A stretch of DNA of 64,000 nt. Origin: Elizabethkingia sp. YR214. Lineage in GTDB: Bacteria; Bacteroidota; Bacteroidia; Flavobacteriales; Weeksellaceae. Shown one piece after another: positions 1-9,401 of the stretch. Each line of letters begins with the position of its first letter. Position 1 is the stretch's first letter. A program made the translations under genes and the position numbers. The notes under the pieces are model-generated. The model made no database searches and was not told the origin of the DNA. It saw only the letters and a list, made by a program, of their open reading frames with translations. The stretch covers positions 62,001 through 126,000 of the forward strand of contig NZ_QBUH01000007.1 of assembly GCF_003058195.1 (NCBI RefSeq), written 5' to 3'.

Positions 1-1191
1 CATCCTGATGGTAATTATCCGGATCGTGATGCAAATATTGTTACTACCGGAGGTTCTGGATTTGGACTAATGTCTATTATTTCTGCAACAAACAGAGGTT
101 ATATTAAGAGAAAAGAAGCTGTAGAACGTCTAAATAAAATAGCAGGTTTTCTGACAAAAGCAGACCGATTTCATGGGGCCTGGTCTCATTGGATAGATGG
201 TGAAACAGGAAAAGTAAAACCATTCGGAACTAAAGATAACGGTGGAGACCTTGTAGAGACTTCGTTTTTGGCACAGGGCTTTCTTGTTGTACGAGAGTAT
301 TTTAAAAATGGTACAGCTGAAGAAAAAGCTTTGGCTGGTAAGTATGATAGATTGTGGAAAGGTATAGAATGGAATTGGTACACAAAGGGTGGTGAAGATG
401 CTCTTTACTGGCACTGGTCCCCAAGTTATGCATGGGATATGAACTTCAAATTGGAAGGTTATAATGAATGTTTAATTACTTATGTAATGGCCGCTTCATC
501 TCCTACCCATACCATAAGTAAAGAGGTATATGATAAGGGCTGGGCACGTAGTGGTAAAATTATTTCCGATAATGTAGCTTATAATTTTCCATTGGTATTG
601 AAGCATAATGGTGCCGAAAAAATGGGAGGACCACTATTCTGGGCTCATTATTCCTACCTTGGTTTGGATCCGAACGGATTAAAAGATCAGTATGCGGACT
701 ATCAGAAACTGAATTACGATCATTCTATGATCAATTATTCCTATGCTGTAGAAAACCCTAAGGCATATAAGGCTTATGGGAAGAATTTCTGGGGATTAAC
801 AGCATCTTATTCCAGAAATGAGGACGGAAGTACAGGTTATAATGCGCATATGCCGGGAAATGATGTGGGTGTTGTTTCTCCTACTGCAGCTATTAGTTCC
901 ATTGTATATACACCCAAAGAGTCTATAGCTTTCATACGTAACCTGTATGAAAACTATCCTGATTCCTGGGGATTAGCGGGGTTCTATGATGCACTAAGTC
1001 CTCAGTACAACTGGACTGCCAAATGGTATCTGGCGATAGATCAGGGACCGGAAGTTGTGATGTTGGAGAACTATCGTTCCGGATTAATCTGGAAGCTTTT
1101 TATGAACGCTCCGGAGATTCAACAGGGTTTGAAAAAATTAGGATTTACTACTTCAAAATACCCTTTGAAAGGAAGAAAAGCAGTAAAATAA
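1..1191 (+). CDS. Glucoamylase-like / GH144-type glycoside hydrolase, 5' truncated by window edge
   Basis: The reading frame is open from base 1, so the true start is upstream and about 396 C-terminal residues are visible. The opening TGGSGFG segment followed by an IISATNRGYI stretch, and the many Trp/Tyr-rich blocks (YWHWSPSYAW, GGPLFWAHYSYLGLDP, FWGLTASYS), match the glucoamylase-like family PF10091. That family includes the GH144 endo-beta-1,2-glucanases. The expected role is hydrolysis of a beta-glucan in the periplasm or at the cell surface. A GH3 beta-glucosidase follows 73 bases downstream on the same strand and could convert the released oligosaccharides to glucose. Substrate is inferred from family membership; it could also act on another glucan. 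The signal peptide cannot be seen. Confidence 0.85.
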   Translation, partial: HPDGNYPDRDANIVTTGGSGFGLMSIISATNRGYIKRKEAVERLNKIAGFLTKADRFHGAWSHWIDGETGKVKPFGTKDNGGDLVETSFLAQGFLVVREYFKNGTAEEKALAGKYDRLWKGIEWNWYTKGGEDALYWHWSPSYAWDMNFKLEGYNECLITYVMAASSPTHTISKEVYDKGWARSGKIISDNVAYNFPLVLKHNGAEKMGGPLFWAHYSYLGLDPNGLKDQYADYQKLNYDHSMINYSYAVENPKAYKAYGKNFWGLTASYSRNEDGSTGYNAHMPGNDVGVVSPTAAISSIVYTPKESIAFIRNLYENYPDSWGLAGFYDALSPQYNWTAKWYLAIDQGPEVVMLENYRSGLIWKLFMNAPEIQQGLKKLGFTTSKYPLKGRKAVK

Positions 1192-1218
1192 AAATTTGTA
1201 AATTGGTCTGAGTTTTTA

Positions 1219-1245
1219 ATGTTCTATTTTGAGACAATAGAACAT
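1219..1245 (+). promoter_or_regulatory. 10-bp perfect inverted repeat upstream of bglX
   Basis: ATGTTCTATT (1219-1228) and AATAGAACAT (1236-1245) are exact reverse complements separated by 7 bases. The element ends 19 bases before the bglX start. It could be an operator for a dimeric regulator or a leader hairpin controlling expression of bglX relative to the upstream gene. It is not followed by a T run, so a terminator is unlikely. Confidence 0.45.
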
Positions 1246-1264
1246 AATGAAAAAATAAAGTAAT

Positions 1265-3589
1265 ATGAAGAAATTAACGATTATAGCCGGGTTCATTTTA
1301 GCACCGTTGTTTCCTGCACAACAGCTAGTTCATCAGCCGGTGCAGAGCTTTCAGACAACAGCTTATAATGCTAAAAAGAAAGCTTTTATTGATCAGCTGG
1401 TTGCGAAAATGACACTGGATGAGAAAATCGGTCAGCTTAACCTGCCGTCATCCGGTGATTTTACAACAGGACAGGCTCAAAGTTCAGATATAGGTAAAAA
1501 AATTGAACAAGGACTAGTAGGAGGTTTATTCAACATAAAAGGGGTTGGCAAAATAAGAGATGTACAGAAAGTAGCTGTAGAAAAAAGCCGTCTAAAAATT
1601 CCAATGATTTTCGGAATGGACGTTATTCATGGTTACGAAACTACATTCCCGATTCCGTTAGGACTTTCTGCTTCATGGGATATGGATCTTATCCAAAGAT
1701 CTGCACAGATTGCAGCACAGGAAGCTTCTGCAGATGGTATTAACTGGACATTCTCACCAATGGTAGATGTTTCCAGAGAGCCAAGGTGGGGAAGGGTTTC
1801 TGAAGGATCGGGAGAAGACCCGTACCTTGGAAGTCAGATTGCAAAAGCCATGGTTTATGGCTATCAGGGAAAAGACTTGTCTCTTAAAAATACGATACTG
1901 GCATGTGTAAAACATTTTGCACTGTATGGAGCGCCGGAAGGAGGACGTGACTACAATACAGTTGACATGAGCCATATAAGAATGTTCAACGAGTATTTTC
2001 CGCCATATAAAGCTGCTGTAGATGCCGGAGTAGGTTCTGTAATGGCTTCGTTTAATGAAGTAGATGGTATCCCGGCTACAGGTAATAAGTGGTTGATGGA
2101 TGATGTGCTGCGCAAGCAATGGGGCTTTAATGGCTTTATTGTAACGGATTACACCGGAATCAATGAAATGATTCAGCATGGAATGGGAGATCTGCAACAG
2201 GTATCGGCTTTAGCAATGAATGCAGGTATTGATATGGATATGGTAGGTGAAGGTTTCTTAACGACACTTAAAAAATCTATGAATGAAGGAAAGGTAACTG
2301 AGCAGCAAATTACTACTGCAGCCAGAAGAATTCTGGAGGCTAAGTATGATCTGGGACTTTTTGATGATCCTTATCGATATACCGATGAAAAGAGAGCTAA
2401 GACTGAAGTTTTCAATAAAGCCAATCGTGAAGAAGCCAGAAATATAGCAGCTCAATCCATGGTTTTGCTTAAAAACGATAAGCAAATTCTGCCTCTGAAA
2501 GCGTCTGGAACAGTTGCCGTTATTGGACCTTTAGCCAATAATAATGAGAACATGACCGGAACCTGGAGTGTAGCTTCCCGTACAAAAGATGCTGTTTCTA
2601 TAATGACAGGTCTTAAAGAAACTGTAAAAGGTGTCAATTTCATTTATGCAAAAGGAAGTAACGTTTTCTATGATGCTAAAATGGAAGAGAAAGCGACGAT
2701 GTTTGGTAAAGTATCCAACAGAGATAGCCGATCTAAAGAAGCACTGTTGAAAGAAGCTATTGAAACCGCTAAAAAAGCAGATGTTGTAGTATTGGCTATT
2801 GGTGAAACCGCTGAACTAAGTGGAGAATCGAGTTCCAGAGCGAATATAGAGATTCCTCAGGCTCAGAAAGATTTATTGGCAGAGCTTAAAAAGACAGGAA
2901 AACCAATTGTGATGGTGCTCTTTACAGGACGTCCGTTGGTGTTAAATGATGAGAATAAGCAGGCTGATGCTATTGTTAATGCTTGGTTTGCAGGAAGCGA
3001 GGCTGGTTATGCAATTGCAGATATATTGTATGGAAAAGTAAATCCATCAGGAAAATTACCAATGACATTCCCAAGGAGTGTAGGACAAGTGCCAATCTAT
3101 TACAATGCTAAAAATACAGGTCGTCCACTAAGCGATGACAAATCGGATAAATGTGAATTCGAGAAATTCAGATCTAACTATATAGATGAATGTAATACAC
3201 CGCTTTTCCCATTTGGTTATGGCTTGAGTTATACTTCATTTGGATATTCCGATGTACAGCTGAGTAAAACGCAGCTAAGTGGTAACGATCAGTTAACAGC
3301 AAGTATAACATTAACAAATAATGGTAAATACGACGGAAATGAAGTGGTGCAACTATATATTCGTGATATGGTAGGCTCGGTGACACGTCCGGTAAAAGAG
3401 CTGAAAGGTTTCCAAAAAGTGTTTTTAAAGGCTGGTGAATTTAAAAAAGTAAGCTTTACGATTACACCAGAAGATCTGAAATTTTATAACTCGGAACTGA
3501 AGTATGATTGGGAGGCTGGAGAATTCGATATTATGATAGGAACAAATTCTCATGATGTGAAACATGCGAAAATAAACTGGAATAAATAA
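1265..3589 (+). CDS. bglX: Periplasmic beta-glucosidase BglX, glycoside hydrolase family 3
   Basis: This 774-residue protein has a signal peptide (about residues 1-19). It then shows the full GH3 arrangement: an N-terminal TIM barrel (about 45-370), an alpha/beta sandwich (about 395-620) and a C-terminal fibronectin-III-like domain (about 670-770). The catalytic nucleophile should be D295 in the IVTDYTG motif. Substrate-binding KHF (216-218) and D119/H122 are present. The acid/base is probably E521 in LSGESSSR. It should remove terminal beta-linked glucose from oligosaccharides in the periplasm. Length is normal for BglX. It follows the glucanase-like gene by 73 bases and ends in a strong terminator, so the two probably form a glucan-utilisation unit. 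Confidence 0.95.
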   Translation: MKKLTIIAGFILAPLFPAQQLVHQPVQSFQTTAYNAKKKAFIDQLVAKMTLDEKIGQLNLPSSGDFTTGQAQSSDIGKKIEQGLVGGLFNIKGVGKIRDVQKVAVEKSRLKIPMIFGMDVIHGYETTFPIPLGLSASWDMDLIQRSAQIAAQEASADGINWTFSPMVDVSREPRWGRVSEGSGEDPYLGSQIAKAMVYGYQGKDLSLKNTILACVKHFALYGAPEGGRDYNTVDMSHIRMFNEYFPPYKAAVDAGVGSVMASFNEVDGIPATGNKWLMDDVLRKQWGFNGFIVTDYTGINEMIQHGMGDLQQVSALAMNAGIDMDMVGEGFLTTLKKSMNEGKVTEQQITTAARRILEAKYDLGLFDDPYRYTDEKRAKTEVFNKANREEARNIAAQSMVLLKNDKQILPLKASGTVAVIGPLANNNENMTGTWSVASRTKDAVSIMTGLKETVKGVNFIYAKGSNVFYDAKMEEKATMFGKVSNRDSRSKEALLKEAIETAKKADVVVLAIGETAELSGESSSRANIEIPQAQKDLLAELKKTGKPIVMVLFTGRPLVLNDENKQADAIVNAWFAGSEAGYAIADILYGKVNPSGKLPMTFPRSVGQVPIYYNAKNTGRPLSDDKSDKCEFEKFRSNYIDECNTPLFPFGYGLSYTSFGYSDVQLSKTQLSGNDQLTASITLTNNGKYDGNEVVQLYIRDMVGSVTRPVKELKGFQKVFLKAGEFKKVSFTITPEDLKFYNSELKYDWEAGEFDIMIGTNSHDVKHAKINWNK

Positions 3590-3590
3590 T

Positions 3591-3619
3591 AAAAAAAGCA
3601 GCTGAAAAGCTGCTTTTTT
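3591..3619 (+). terminator. Intrinsic terminator after bglX
   Basis: An 11-bp perfect stem (3593-3603 with 3608-3618), GAAA loop and T-rich 3' arm lie directly after the bglX stop codon. Confidence 0.9.
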
Positions 3620-3632
3620 ATATTTTTGAGAT

Positions 3633-4430
3633 ATGATAAAAAAGATAGGTTTCGTTTTAGCATTAATATGGGTAAATTTTCTTTTTGCTCAGGATTTTTC
3701 ATTGTTCAAGAAATTCAGATTTTCACAAGGAGAGCAGACTTTGCCTTATAGAGTATTATTACCTGAAAACTTCGATCCAGGGAAAAAATATCCGTTGGTT
3801 ATTTTTTTACATGGGAGAGGAGAAAGTGGGAATGATAATGAGAAGCAGTTGACCCATGGGGCAAAGTTATTTCTGAATGATAATAATCGGAAAAATTTCC
3901 CGGCAATTGTAGTTTTTCCACAATGTCCTGAGGATTCTTTTTGGAGCAATGTACAAATCGTATCCGATGATGTTGGAAAAAGAACATTTTATTTCACCAA
4001 TAATGATGCTCCAACAAATGCGATGTCATTATTATCCGGCCTTTTTGAAAACCTGCAAAAGCAGTATAATATAAAGCAGGATCAAATTTATATTATGGGG
4101 CTTAGTATGGGTGGTATGGGGACTTTTGAACTGGTGAACCGCAAGCCCGGAGTATTTGCTGGGGCTATCGCAATATGTGGTGGGGCAGAGCCATCCACAG
4201 CTTCTAATCTGAAAGCTACAAACTGGTGGGTTTTTCATGGTGGAAAAGATGATATAGTGCCTTCAGAATTTTCAGATACTATGGTAAAAGCAATGAAATC
4301 GAACGGAGTAAAGGTAAAGTATACTTTATATCCCGAAGCAAATCATAACAGCTGGGATTCGGCATTTGCAGAGCCCGATTTATTAAAATGGCTATTTAGT
4401 CAGAAGATACAAAGAACGATAACTAAGTAA
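3633..4430 (+). CDS. Secreted alpha/beta-hydrolase (esterase, prolyl-oligopeptidase/CE1-like)
   Basis: The 265-residue protein starts with a signal peptide (about 1-20, ending FLFAQ). It has an alpha/beta-hydrolase core with oxyanion-type HGRGE (60-64), nucleophile elbow GLSMGG with S158, probable Asp 206 or 207 in GGKDDIVP, and H238 in EANHNSW. This layout is common in annotated phospholipase/carboxylesterase and feruloyl- or acetyl-esterase-like proteins of Bacteroidetes. It probably removes ester-linked groups from a polysaccharide or lipid in the periplasm or outside the cell. Its position after the glucanase and beta-glucosidase genes suggests a carbohydrate substrate, but the bglX terminator separates it from them. 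The exact substrate cannot be read from sequence. Confidence 0.85.
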   Translation: MIKKIGFVLALIWVNFLFAQDFSLFKKFRFSQGEQTLPYRVLLPENFDPGKKYPLVIFLHGRGESGNDNEKQLTHGAKLFLNDNNRKNFPAIVVFPQCPEDSFWSNVQIVSDDVGKRTFYFTNNDAPTNAMSLLSGLFENLQKQYNIKQDQIYIMGLSMGGMGTFELVNRKPGVFAGAIAICGGAEPSTASNLKATNWWVFHGGKDDIVPSEFSDTMVKAMKSNGVKVKYTLYPEANHNSWDSAFAEPDLLKWLFSQKIQRTITK

Positions 4431-4450
4431 TTATCTGATTATATAATTCA

Positions 4451-4487
4451 GAAGCGCCGCAGACAAAGTCTGCGGCGCTTCTTTTAA
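4451..4487. terminator. Bidirectional terminator between converging genes
   Basis: A GC-rich 14-bp perfect stem (4451-4464 with 4468-4481) with an AAA loop is followed by CTTTT on the plus strand. It sits between the converging esterase gene and the adaptor gene. The T tract is better on the plus strand. Confidence 0.85.
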
Positions 4488-4504
4488 CAATATCTAATTT
4501 AAAC

Positions 4505-5698
4505 TTATTTAGCGTTTTTCTGCTTTAATTCTTCCTTATCCTTTTCAGAAGGATTCCATACTTTGATTTCAGAATCTTTAGTGATACCAGAAAGAACCTG
4601 TACGTTGATACCATCACTAGCACCAAGAGTTATATATATTTTTTTAAACTTACCGTCTTTTTGTTTTACCTCTACGAAAGCTTTGTCTTTGTTATTTTGT
4701 TTTTCATACTGGATAAGTGATTCATCCAAAAGAAGAGCATTTTTCTGACTATTCATAATGATCTCACCATTGGCAGAGAACCCTGCACGGATATACTCGT
4801 TATTAGGGTTGAATACATCTGCTTCCAGAGGGAACTTAATACTTCCTGTTTCATCTTTTCCTTTAGGAGCAATTAATGTTAGCTTTCCAGGGAAAGTTTT
4901 ATTTTGCAGAGCTCCAATGATGATGTTCATATCCATTCCTTCTTTTAATCTTCCGGCCTGTGCTTCATCGATGGTACCTTTAAAAATAAGAGAATTAAGG
5001 TCAGCGACAGTACAAATCGTTGTTCCGGCGTTGAAATTATTTGCTTCAATAACCTGGCTTCCTTCTTTTACAGGAATTTCCAGAATAGTACCATTAAGCT
5101 TGGAACGAACCTGAGTTGTTGCCAGGCTTTGTAATTCTGGTGTAGATCCGGTTCTGGCAATCTGAAGGCGTTTTTCGGCAGTTCTTAACTGTTGTTCTGC
5201 AATCGATACAGATTGTGCTGCTCCTTTATATTGTTGTTCAGCGTTGTAATATTCTTGTTTAGAAATTACACCTTGTGCAAAAAGCCTTTTTTGCATATCG
5301 TACTGTTTTTGCTGGTTGTTTAAAGTAATTTTAGCATTACCAATCTGCAATTCAGCATCCTTTATAGACTGTTGTGCAGCATTCATTTCAGAAATACTAG
5401 GTACAACATTAATTGTGGCGATTAATTGTCCTGCTGTTACTTTATCTCCTTGTTTTACGTGGATAGATTTTATAATCCCAGGAATATTTGGTTTTATCTC
5501 AACCTCTCTGCGCGGCACAATTGTACCCGTTGCAAGCACTTTATCCTCCAGTGTTTGTATTGTAGGTTTGCGCGTTAAGAAGGCTTCTTCCTTTGCAGAA
5601 TTGGACGAGATCATATAACTGATACCTTTAAAAAGAACCAGCAATAGGATAATTCCTAAGATGATATAAATGATTTTTTTGAAGTTGAGCTTTTTCAT
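4505..5698 (-). CDS. HlyD/MacA-type periplasmic adaptor of an efflux system
   Basis: This 397-residue membrane fusion protein has one N-terminal membrane segment (about 8-28). A split biotinyl/lipoyl-like domain follows (around 66-95, resumed near 200-215), with a helical hairpin (about 105-180, rich in Gln/Ala heptads) between the halves. A beta-barrel domain and a membrane-proximal domain follow. Such adaptors link an inner-membrane ABC transporter to an outer-membrane TolC-type channel. It is the last gene of a minus-strand operon after two MacB-like permeases and an ATPase, with 34 bases between it and the nearer permease. No TolC homologue is encoded here, so the channel must come from elsewhere. 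The exported substrate is unknown. Confidence 0.9.
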   Translation of the reverse strand: MKKLNFKKIIYIILGIILLLVLFKGISYMISSNSAKEEAFLTRKPTIQTLEDKVLATGTIVPRREVEIKPNIPGIIKSIHVKQGDKVTAGQLIATINVVPSISEMNAAQQSIKDAELQIGNAKITLNNQQKQYDMQKRLFAQGVISKQEYYNAEQQYKGAAQSVSIAEQQLRTAEKRLQIARTGSTPELQSLATTQVRSKLNGTILEIPVKEGSQVIEANNFNAGTTICTVADLNSLIFKGTIDEAQAGRLKEGMDMNIIIGALQNKTFPGKLTLIAPKGKDETGSIKFPLEADVFNPNNEYIRAGFSANGEIIMNSQKNALLLDESLIQYEKQNNKDKAFVEVKQKDGKFKKIYITLGASDGINVQVLSGITKDSEIKVWNPSEKDKEELKQKNAK

Positions 5699-5732
5699 TG
5701 TGGTAGGTTATAAATTATATATTGTTTTTTAT

Positions 5733-7004
5733 TTATTCTGTTCTTAATGCTTCAATAGGTTTTATTCTTACTGCTCTTTGTGCCGGAATGAGTCCAATAA
5801 TCAGTCCTAGAAATACCATCACAAACATGGCAGAGAATACATTGGAATAATTAACACTCGGATTATAAAACGGGAATGAATCATTGTTTTCCGTGATGGC
5901 ATTAATTCCCATAAGTAGGAATATACCCAGGAAGAAACCAATAAGACCCGAGCTAAGGGTAATAACGACACTCTCCAATAGGATCTGGTTACGAACTTCC
6001 GAAGGTTTGGCCCCCAATGCCCGGCGAATACCAATCTCTTTTGTACGTTCTTTCACCGTAATCAGAAGGATATTGGAAATAGCAATAACCCCCGCGATAA
6101 TAGTAAGTGTTCCTACAATAATGGTAAGAAACTGCATTCCAGTAAGAAAGCCTGTTAGCTTCTTGAATTCTTTCCCCAGATTAAAGCTTCCATAGGCATT
6201 TTCATCTTCAGGAGAGACATGGTATTTTTCTTTTAATACTCTTTTTGCATTATCTTCTATCTGAGCAAGATCTGCATTGTCTTTTCCTACAACAGCAAAC
6301 ATTTCGGCAACATCTCCATTATTAAACATCTTGTTGTATGTTGTAAAAGGAATAAACACCATATCATTGCTTTCCATTCTCGGACCATTTGTAGCCACTT
6401 TAAAAACTCCAATAACCGTAAAATATATTCCTTTTATTGTTACTGTTTTACCAACTGGATTTTCTCTTTTTTTAGCATCGAAAAAAGATTCATATACCTC
6501 ATTTCCGATAACTACAACATTCTTGTTGCCGGATATATCGGCATCGTTGATATATCGCCCGAATGTTAGCTTCTTTTTACTGATGGCATCTCCGATAGGA
6601 TAATCCCCGGTGATTCCGTAATTGCCTTTTTTTCCGTTGCGTACTAATGGTTCGGGTTTTCCAAAACGTGCTCCACGACTGTTTTGTGGTGAAATGTACT
6701 TAATGCCCGGAACTTTATTTTTCAACATTTCTATGTCGTTGGTATGCAGCTTCATTAATTTTCCTTTTGGAAATCCCCCATAGGGAATAGAAGTGCTTTG
6801 TGCCCACATAAAAATGGAATTGGTAGCAAAGCCATTAAAAGCCTTATTAAATCCGTTTTCTACACCCTTAGCGGCTCCCAGAAGACTTACATACAGGAAC
6901 ATACCCCATCCAACACCAATCATGGTAAGGAAAGTCCTGAGTTTGTTATTGCGCAGGGAGTAATAAATCTCCTGCCATGTATCTAAACTAAATAATAATT
7001 TCAC
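5733..7004 (-). CDS. ABC transporter permease, MacB/FtsX type
   Basis: The 423-residue protein has a first membrane segment near residue 20-45, a large periplasmic MacB_PCD domain (about 50-270) and three C-terminal membrane segments with the FtsX domain (about 290-415). It ends in the conserved RIKPIEALRTE. The start codon is GTG (bases 7004-7002 on the minus strand), 12 bases after the stop of the upstream permease; no in-frame ATG lies nearby. The neighbouring permease ends with almost the same sequence, so the two are paralogues and probably form a heterodimer with two copies of the ATPase. These mechanotransmitting transporters export peptides, antibiotics or lipoproteins from the periplasm. 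Confidence 0.92.
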   Translation of the reverse strand: MKLLFSLDTWQEIYYSLRNNKLRTFLTMIGVGWGMFLYVSLLGAAKGVENGFNKAFNGFATNSIFMWAQSTSIPYGGFPKGKLMKLHTNDIEMLKNKVPGIKYISPQNSRGARFGKPEPLVRNGKKGNYGITGDYPIGDAISKKKLTFGRYINDADISGNKNVVVIGNEVYESFFDAKKRENPVGKTVTIKGIYFTVIGVFKVATNGPRMESNDMVFIPFTTYNKMFNNGDVAEMFAVVGKDNADLAQIEDNAKRVLKEKYHVSPEDENAYGSFNLGKEFKKLTGFLTGMQFLTIIVGTLTIIAGVIAISNILLITVKERTKEIGIRRALGAKPSEVRNQILLESVVITLSSGLIGFFLGIFLLMGINAITENNDSFPFYNPSVNYSNVFSAMFVMVFLGLIIGLIPAQRAVRIKPIEALRTE

Positions 7005-7016
7005 TTTGTCAGGGTT

Positions 7017-8246
7017 TTATTCTGTTCGTAATGCTTCAATTGGTTTTATCTTGGAGGCACGGTAAGCCGGAACAAATCCCGCAATAGCACCTGCAATTAC
7101 AAGGCATAAGAAGGCGAAAATTACCATTCCTGTGCCTACTTTTGGCTCTTTTATAAAGTATGGTTCCAGGCTATTTCCTAACATATTAAGTGTTAATAGA
7201 CCGAATAATACACCAACAAGCCCGGAAATTACTGTGATCACCACACTTTCCTGTAATATAAGAGCCACAATACTGTTTGGTCTGGCACCAATAGCCTTCC
7301 TTACACCTATTTCCTTTGTTCGCTCTTTGATAATGTACACCATAATATTACTAATCCCGATGATTCCCGCGATTAGTGTTCCGCCACCAATAACCCCTAC
7401 AATAACAGTTAGAACAAGCATAAACTGTAAGGTATCTTTCATGTTTTCAGCATTATTCCTTACAATAATACCATTGTCATCCGCTGGGTCTATACGGTGC
7501 TTACTTTTCATGTCTTTTTTTATGTCATTTCCCAGATCAATAGCTTGTTGGGTAGACATCTTTTTGTCGTAGGTAACGAAAATAGTGTTCAGCGTATCCG
7601 AACTTTTTTTCATCATCTGTAAAGTACTTACCGGAACAGTAATCATACGTTCGTCCCAGTCGCCACCGTTATCAGAGAATACTCCGACTACAGTAAAGCT
7701 AGTACCGTTAATATTGATTCTTTTACCTATAGGACTTCCATTTTTGATGAGGTCTTTCTGAACTAATCGACCAATTACAGCAACATTTTGCTGATGTGTT
7801 ACGTCCGATGCATTAATATACCTGCCATCTGTAACAAGTCTGTTTTCTATTTTTATTTCGTCGTTATTGGTACCGGAAATCTGATAATTGCCACTTTCTT
7901 TTCCGTATTTTACCATCATATTGGCACTATAGCGTGGGGCAGCAGATTCAATCTGAGTTTTATTTTTATCGGTAATTTCTTTATAATCGCTGTTCCGCAT
8001 GATAATTTTACGATTGGACTGCATCCCTGCATAAGGTTTGGATGTCTGTGTGCTGAATATCGTAATAAGGTTTGCAGCATCTCCGTTAAATTCATTTTGA
8101 AATGAATTTTGTAATCCGTTACCAATACCAAAAAGAACAATAAAAATAAAGAGTCCTAAAGCGACAGTTACTCCCGACAAAATCGTCCGGAGTATATTAC
8201 TTCGGATAGAACTGAATATTTCGTGCCAGCGGTCTATATCGAACAT
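7017..8246 (-). CDS. ABC transporter permease, MacB/FtsX type
   Basis: The 409-residue protein has the same architecture as the next gene: one N-terminal membrane helix (about 20-45), a periplasmic core domain, and three C-terminal helices of the FtsX domain with KERTKEIGVRKAIGARP and a terminal RIKPIEALRTE. It lies between the ATPase gene (109 bases upstream) and its paralogue (12 bases downstream). The paired permeases, one ATPase and one HlyD-type adaptor form a MacAB-like tripartite export system. The substrate is unknown. Confidence 0.92.
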   Translation of the reverse strand: MFDIDRWHEIFSSIRSNILRTILSGVTVALGLFIFIVLFGIGNGLQNSFQNEFNGDAANLITIFSTQTSKPYAGMQSNRKIIMRNSDYKEITDKNKTQIESAAPRYSANMMVKYGKESGNYQISGTNNDEIKIENRLVTDGRYINASDVTHQQNVAVIGRLVQKDLIKNGSPIGKRININGTSFTVVGVFSDNGGDWDERMITVPVSTLQMMKKSSDTLNTIFVTYDKKMSTQQAIDLGNDIKKDMKSKHRIDPADDNGIIVRNNAENMKDTLQFMLVLTVIVGVIGGGTLIAGIIGISNIMVYIIKERTKEIGVRKAIGARPNSIVALILQESVVITVISGLVGVLFGLLTLNMLGNSLEPYFIKEPKVGTGMVIFAFLCLVIAGAIAGFVPAYRASKIKPIEALRTE

Positions 8247-8355
8247 ATTTTGTTATATTTTGTATGTTAATAGTGAATAAAGCTTATTAGTTGGAAGTGA
8301 GGGACAATCATCTTATTGTCAGATTCACTTATCCACATTTATATTTATATATTCA

Positions 8356-9048
8356 TTATTCTAACACTAATTGTCTAATAAATTCGTCACTTTCAATAAC
8401 GCCATCTTTCAGGACAACATTACGTTTGGTCTGTGCGGCAACATCAGGTTCATGGGTTACAACTACAATTGTTTTTCCTTCGTTATTAATCTCCTGCAGT
8501 AGCTTCATAATATCGTATGTTGTTTTGGAATCCAATGCACCTGTAGGTTCATCCGCCAGAATTACTTTTGGATTAGTAATAAGGGCTCTTGCAATAGCTA
8601 CCCTCTGTTTTTGTCCTCCGGAAAGTTCGCTGGGTAGGTGATCTGCCCACTGAGCAAGACCTACTTTCTCCAGATATTCCAGTGCTTTTTTATTTCTTTC
8701 CTTTCTGGAAACATTTTGATAATAGAGAGGCAGTGCTACGTTTTCCAATGCTGTTTTATAAGAGATCAGGTTGAATGACTGAAAAATAAAACCTAAGAAT
8801 TTACTTCTGTAGTCTGCTGCTTTTACCTCGTTAAGATTTTTAATGGGAACTCCTGCCAATTCATAAACTCCTGAATCAGCCTCATCTAATATTCCTATAA
8901 TATTAAGTAAAGTAGATTTTCCTGAGCCGGATGACCCCATAATAGATACAAACTCACCCTCTTTAATATTCAGGTTGATCCCTTTCAGAACATGAAGTTT
9001 GCTTTTTCCGGTGTCATAAGATTTTTCAAGATTCTCAATTGTAATCAT
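8356..9048 (-). CDS. ABC transporter ATP-binding protein, MacB/LolD type
   Basis: The start at 9048 gives a 230-residue protein beginning MITIENLEKSY, the normal length and N-terminus for this family. A longer frame to 9213 adds 55 residues (MDIVRKWLIT...) that do not resemble the family. Walker A is GSSGSGKST, the Q-loop is in FIFQSFNL, the signature is LSGGQKQR, Walker B is VILADEP followed by TGALD, and the switch His is in VVTHEP. It should power the two MacB-like permeases encoded directly downstream. It is the first gene of the minus-strand operon and is divergent from nrdB. Confidence 0.93.
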   Translation of the reverse strand: MITIENLEKSYDTGKSKLHVLKGINLNIKEGEFVSIMGSSGSGKSTLLNIIGILDEADSGVYELAGVPIKNLNEVKAADYRSKFLGFIFQSFNLISYKTALENVALPLYYQNVSRKERNKKALEYLEKVGLAQWADHLPSELSGGQKQRVAIARALITNPKVILADEPTGALDSKTTYDIMKLLQEINNEGKTIVVVTHEPDVAAQTKRNVVLKDGVIESDEFIRQLVLE

Positions 9049-9330
9049 TTCACGAGTTTTACTAATTGGTAGTATAGAAAGCCAGATTGTTACACGAAAA
9101 ATATTTTTGCGAATAATTTTAAATTGTTTAACCGATAAGTGCTTTAACTCAGGCAAAAAAAAATAAGTGTTTAATATATAGTACGTAATTAGCCATTTTC
9201 TAACAATGTCCATGTCTTAAGTAGCGTAAACATAGGTACTTAGGTATAAATGTGGATAACTTTTTTACGAGAAATAAGGCTTTCACGGGGATGACGGCTT
9301 TTTCCACTTTTTATTGTAACGACCTTTTGA

Positions 9331-9338
9331 TAAATTTG
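9331..9338 (+). promoter_or_regulatory. Candidate Bacteroidetes promoter -7 element for nrdB
   Basis: TAAATTTG matches the Bacteroidetes -7 consensus TAnnTTTG exactly and would give a leader of about 55-60 bases before nrdB. The upstream -33 box is weak: only a T-rich CTTTTTATTG segment at roughly 9307-9316. Confidence 0.4.
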
Positions 9339-9401
9339 TAATCTAACTTTACAGTTAAGGAAAAGTTTTTGGTTGAACTCAGTTAAAATACACAAATCAT
9401 T

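Noticed and set aside
130-414. Minus-strand reading frames such as 130-414, 1754-2197 and 11068-11388
   Set aside because: They lie opposite well-supported genes, have no family features and are expected by chance.
9049-9213. Longer N-terminus for the ABC ATPase (start at 9213)
   Set aside because: The extra 55 residues do not fit the family, and MITIENLEKSY at 9048 is the normal start.
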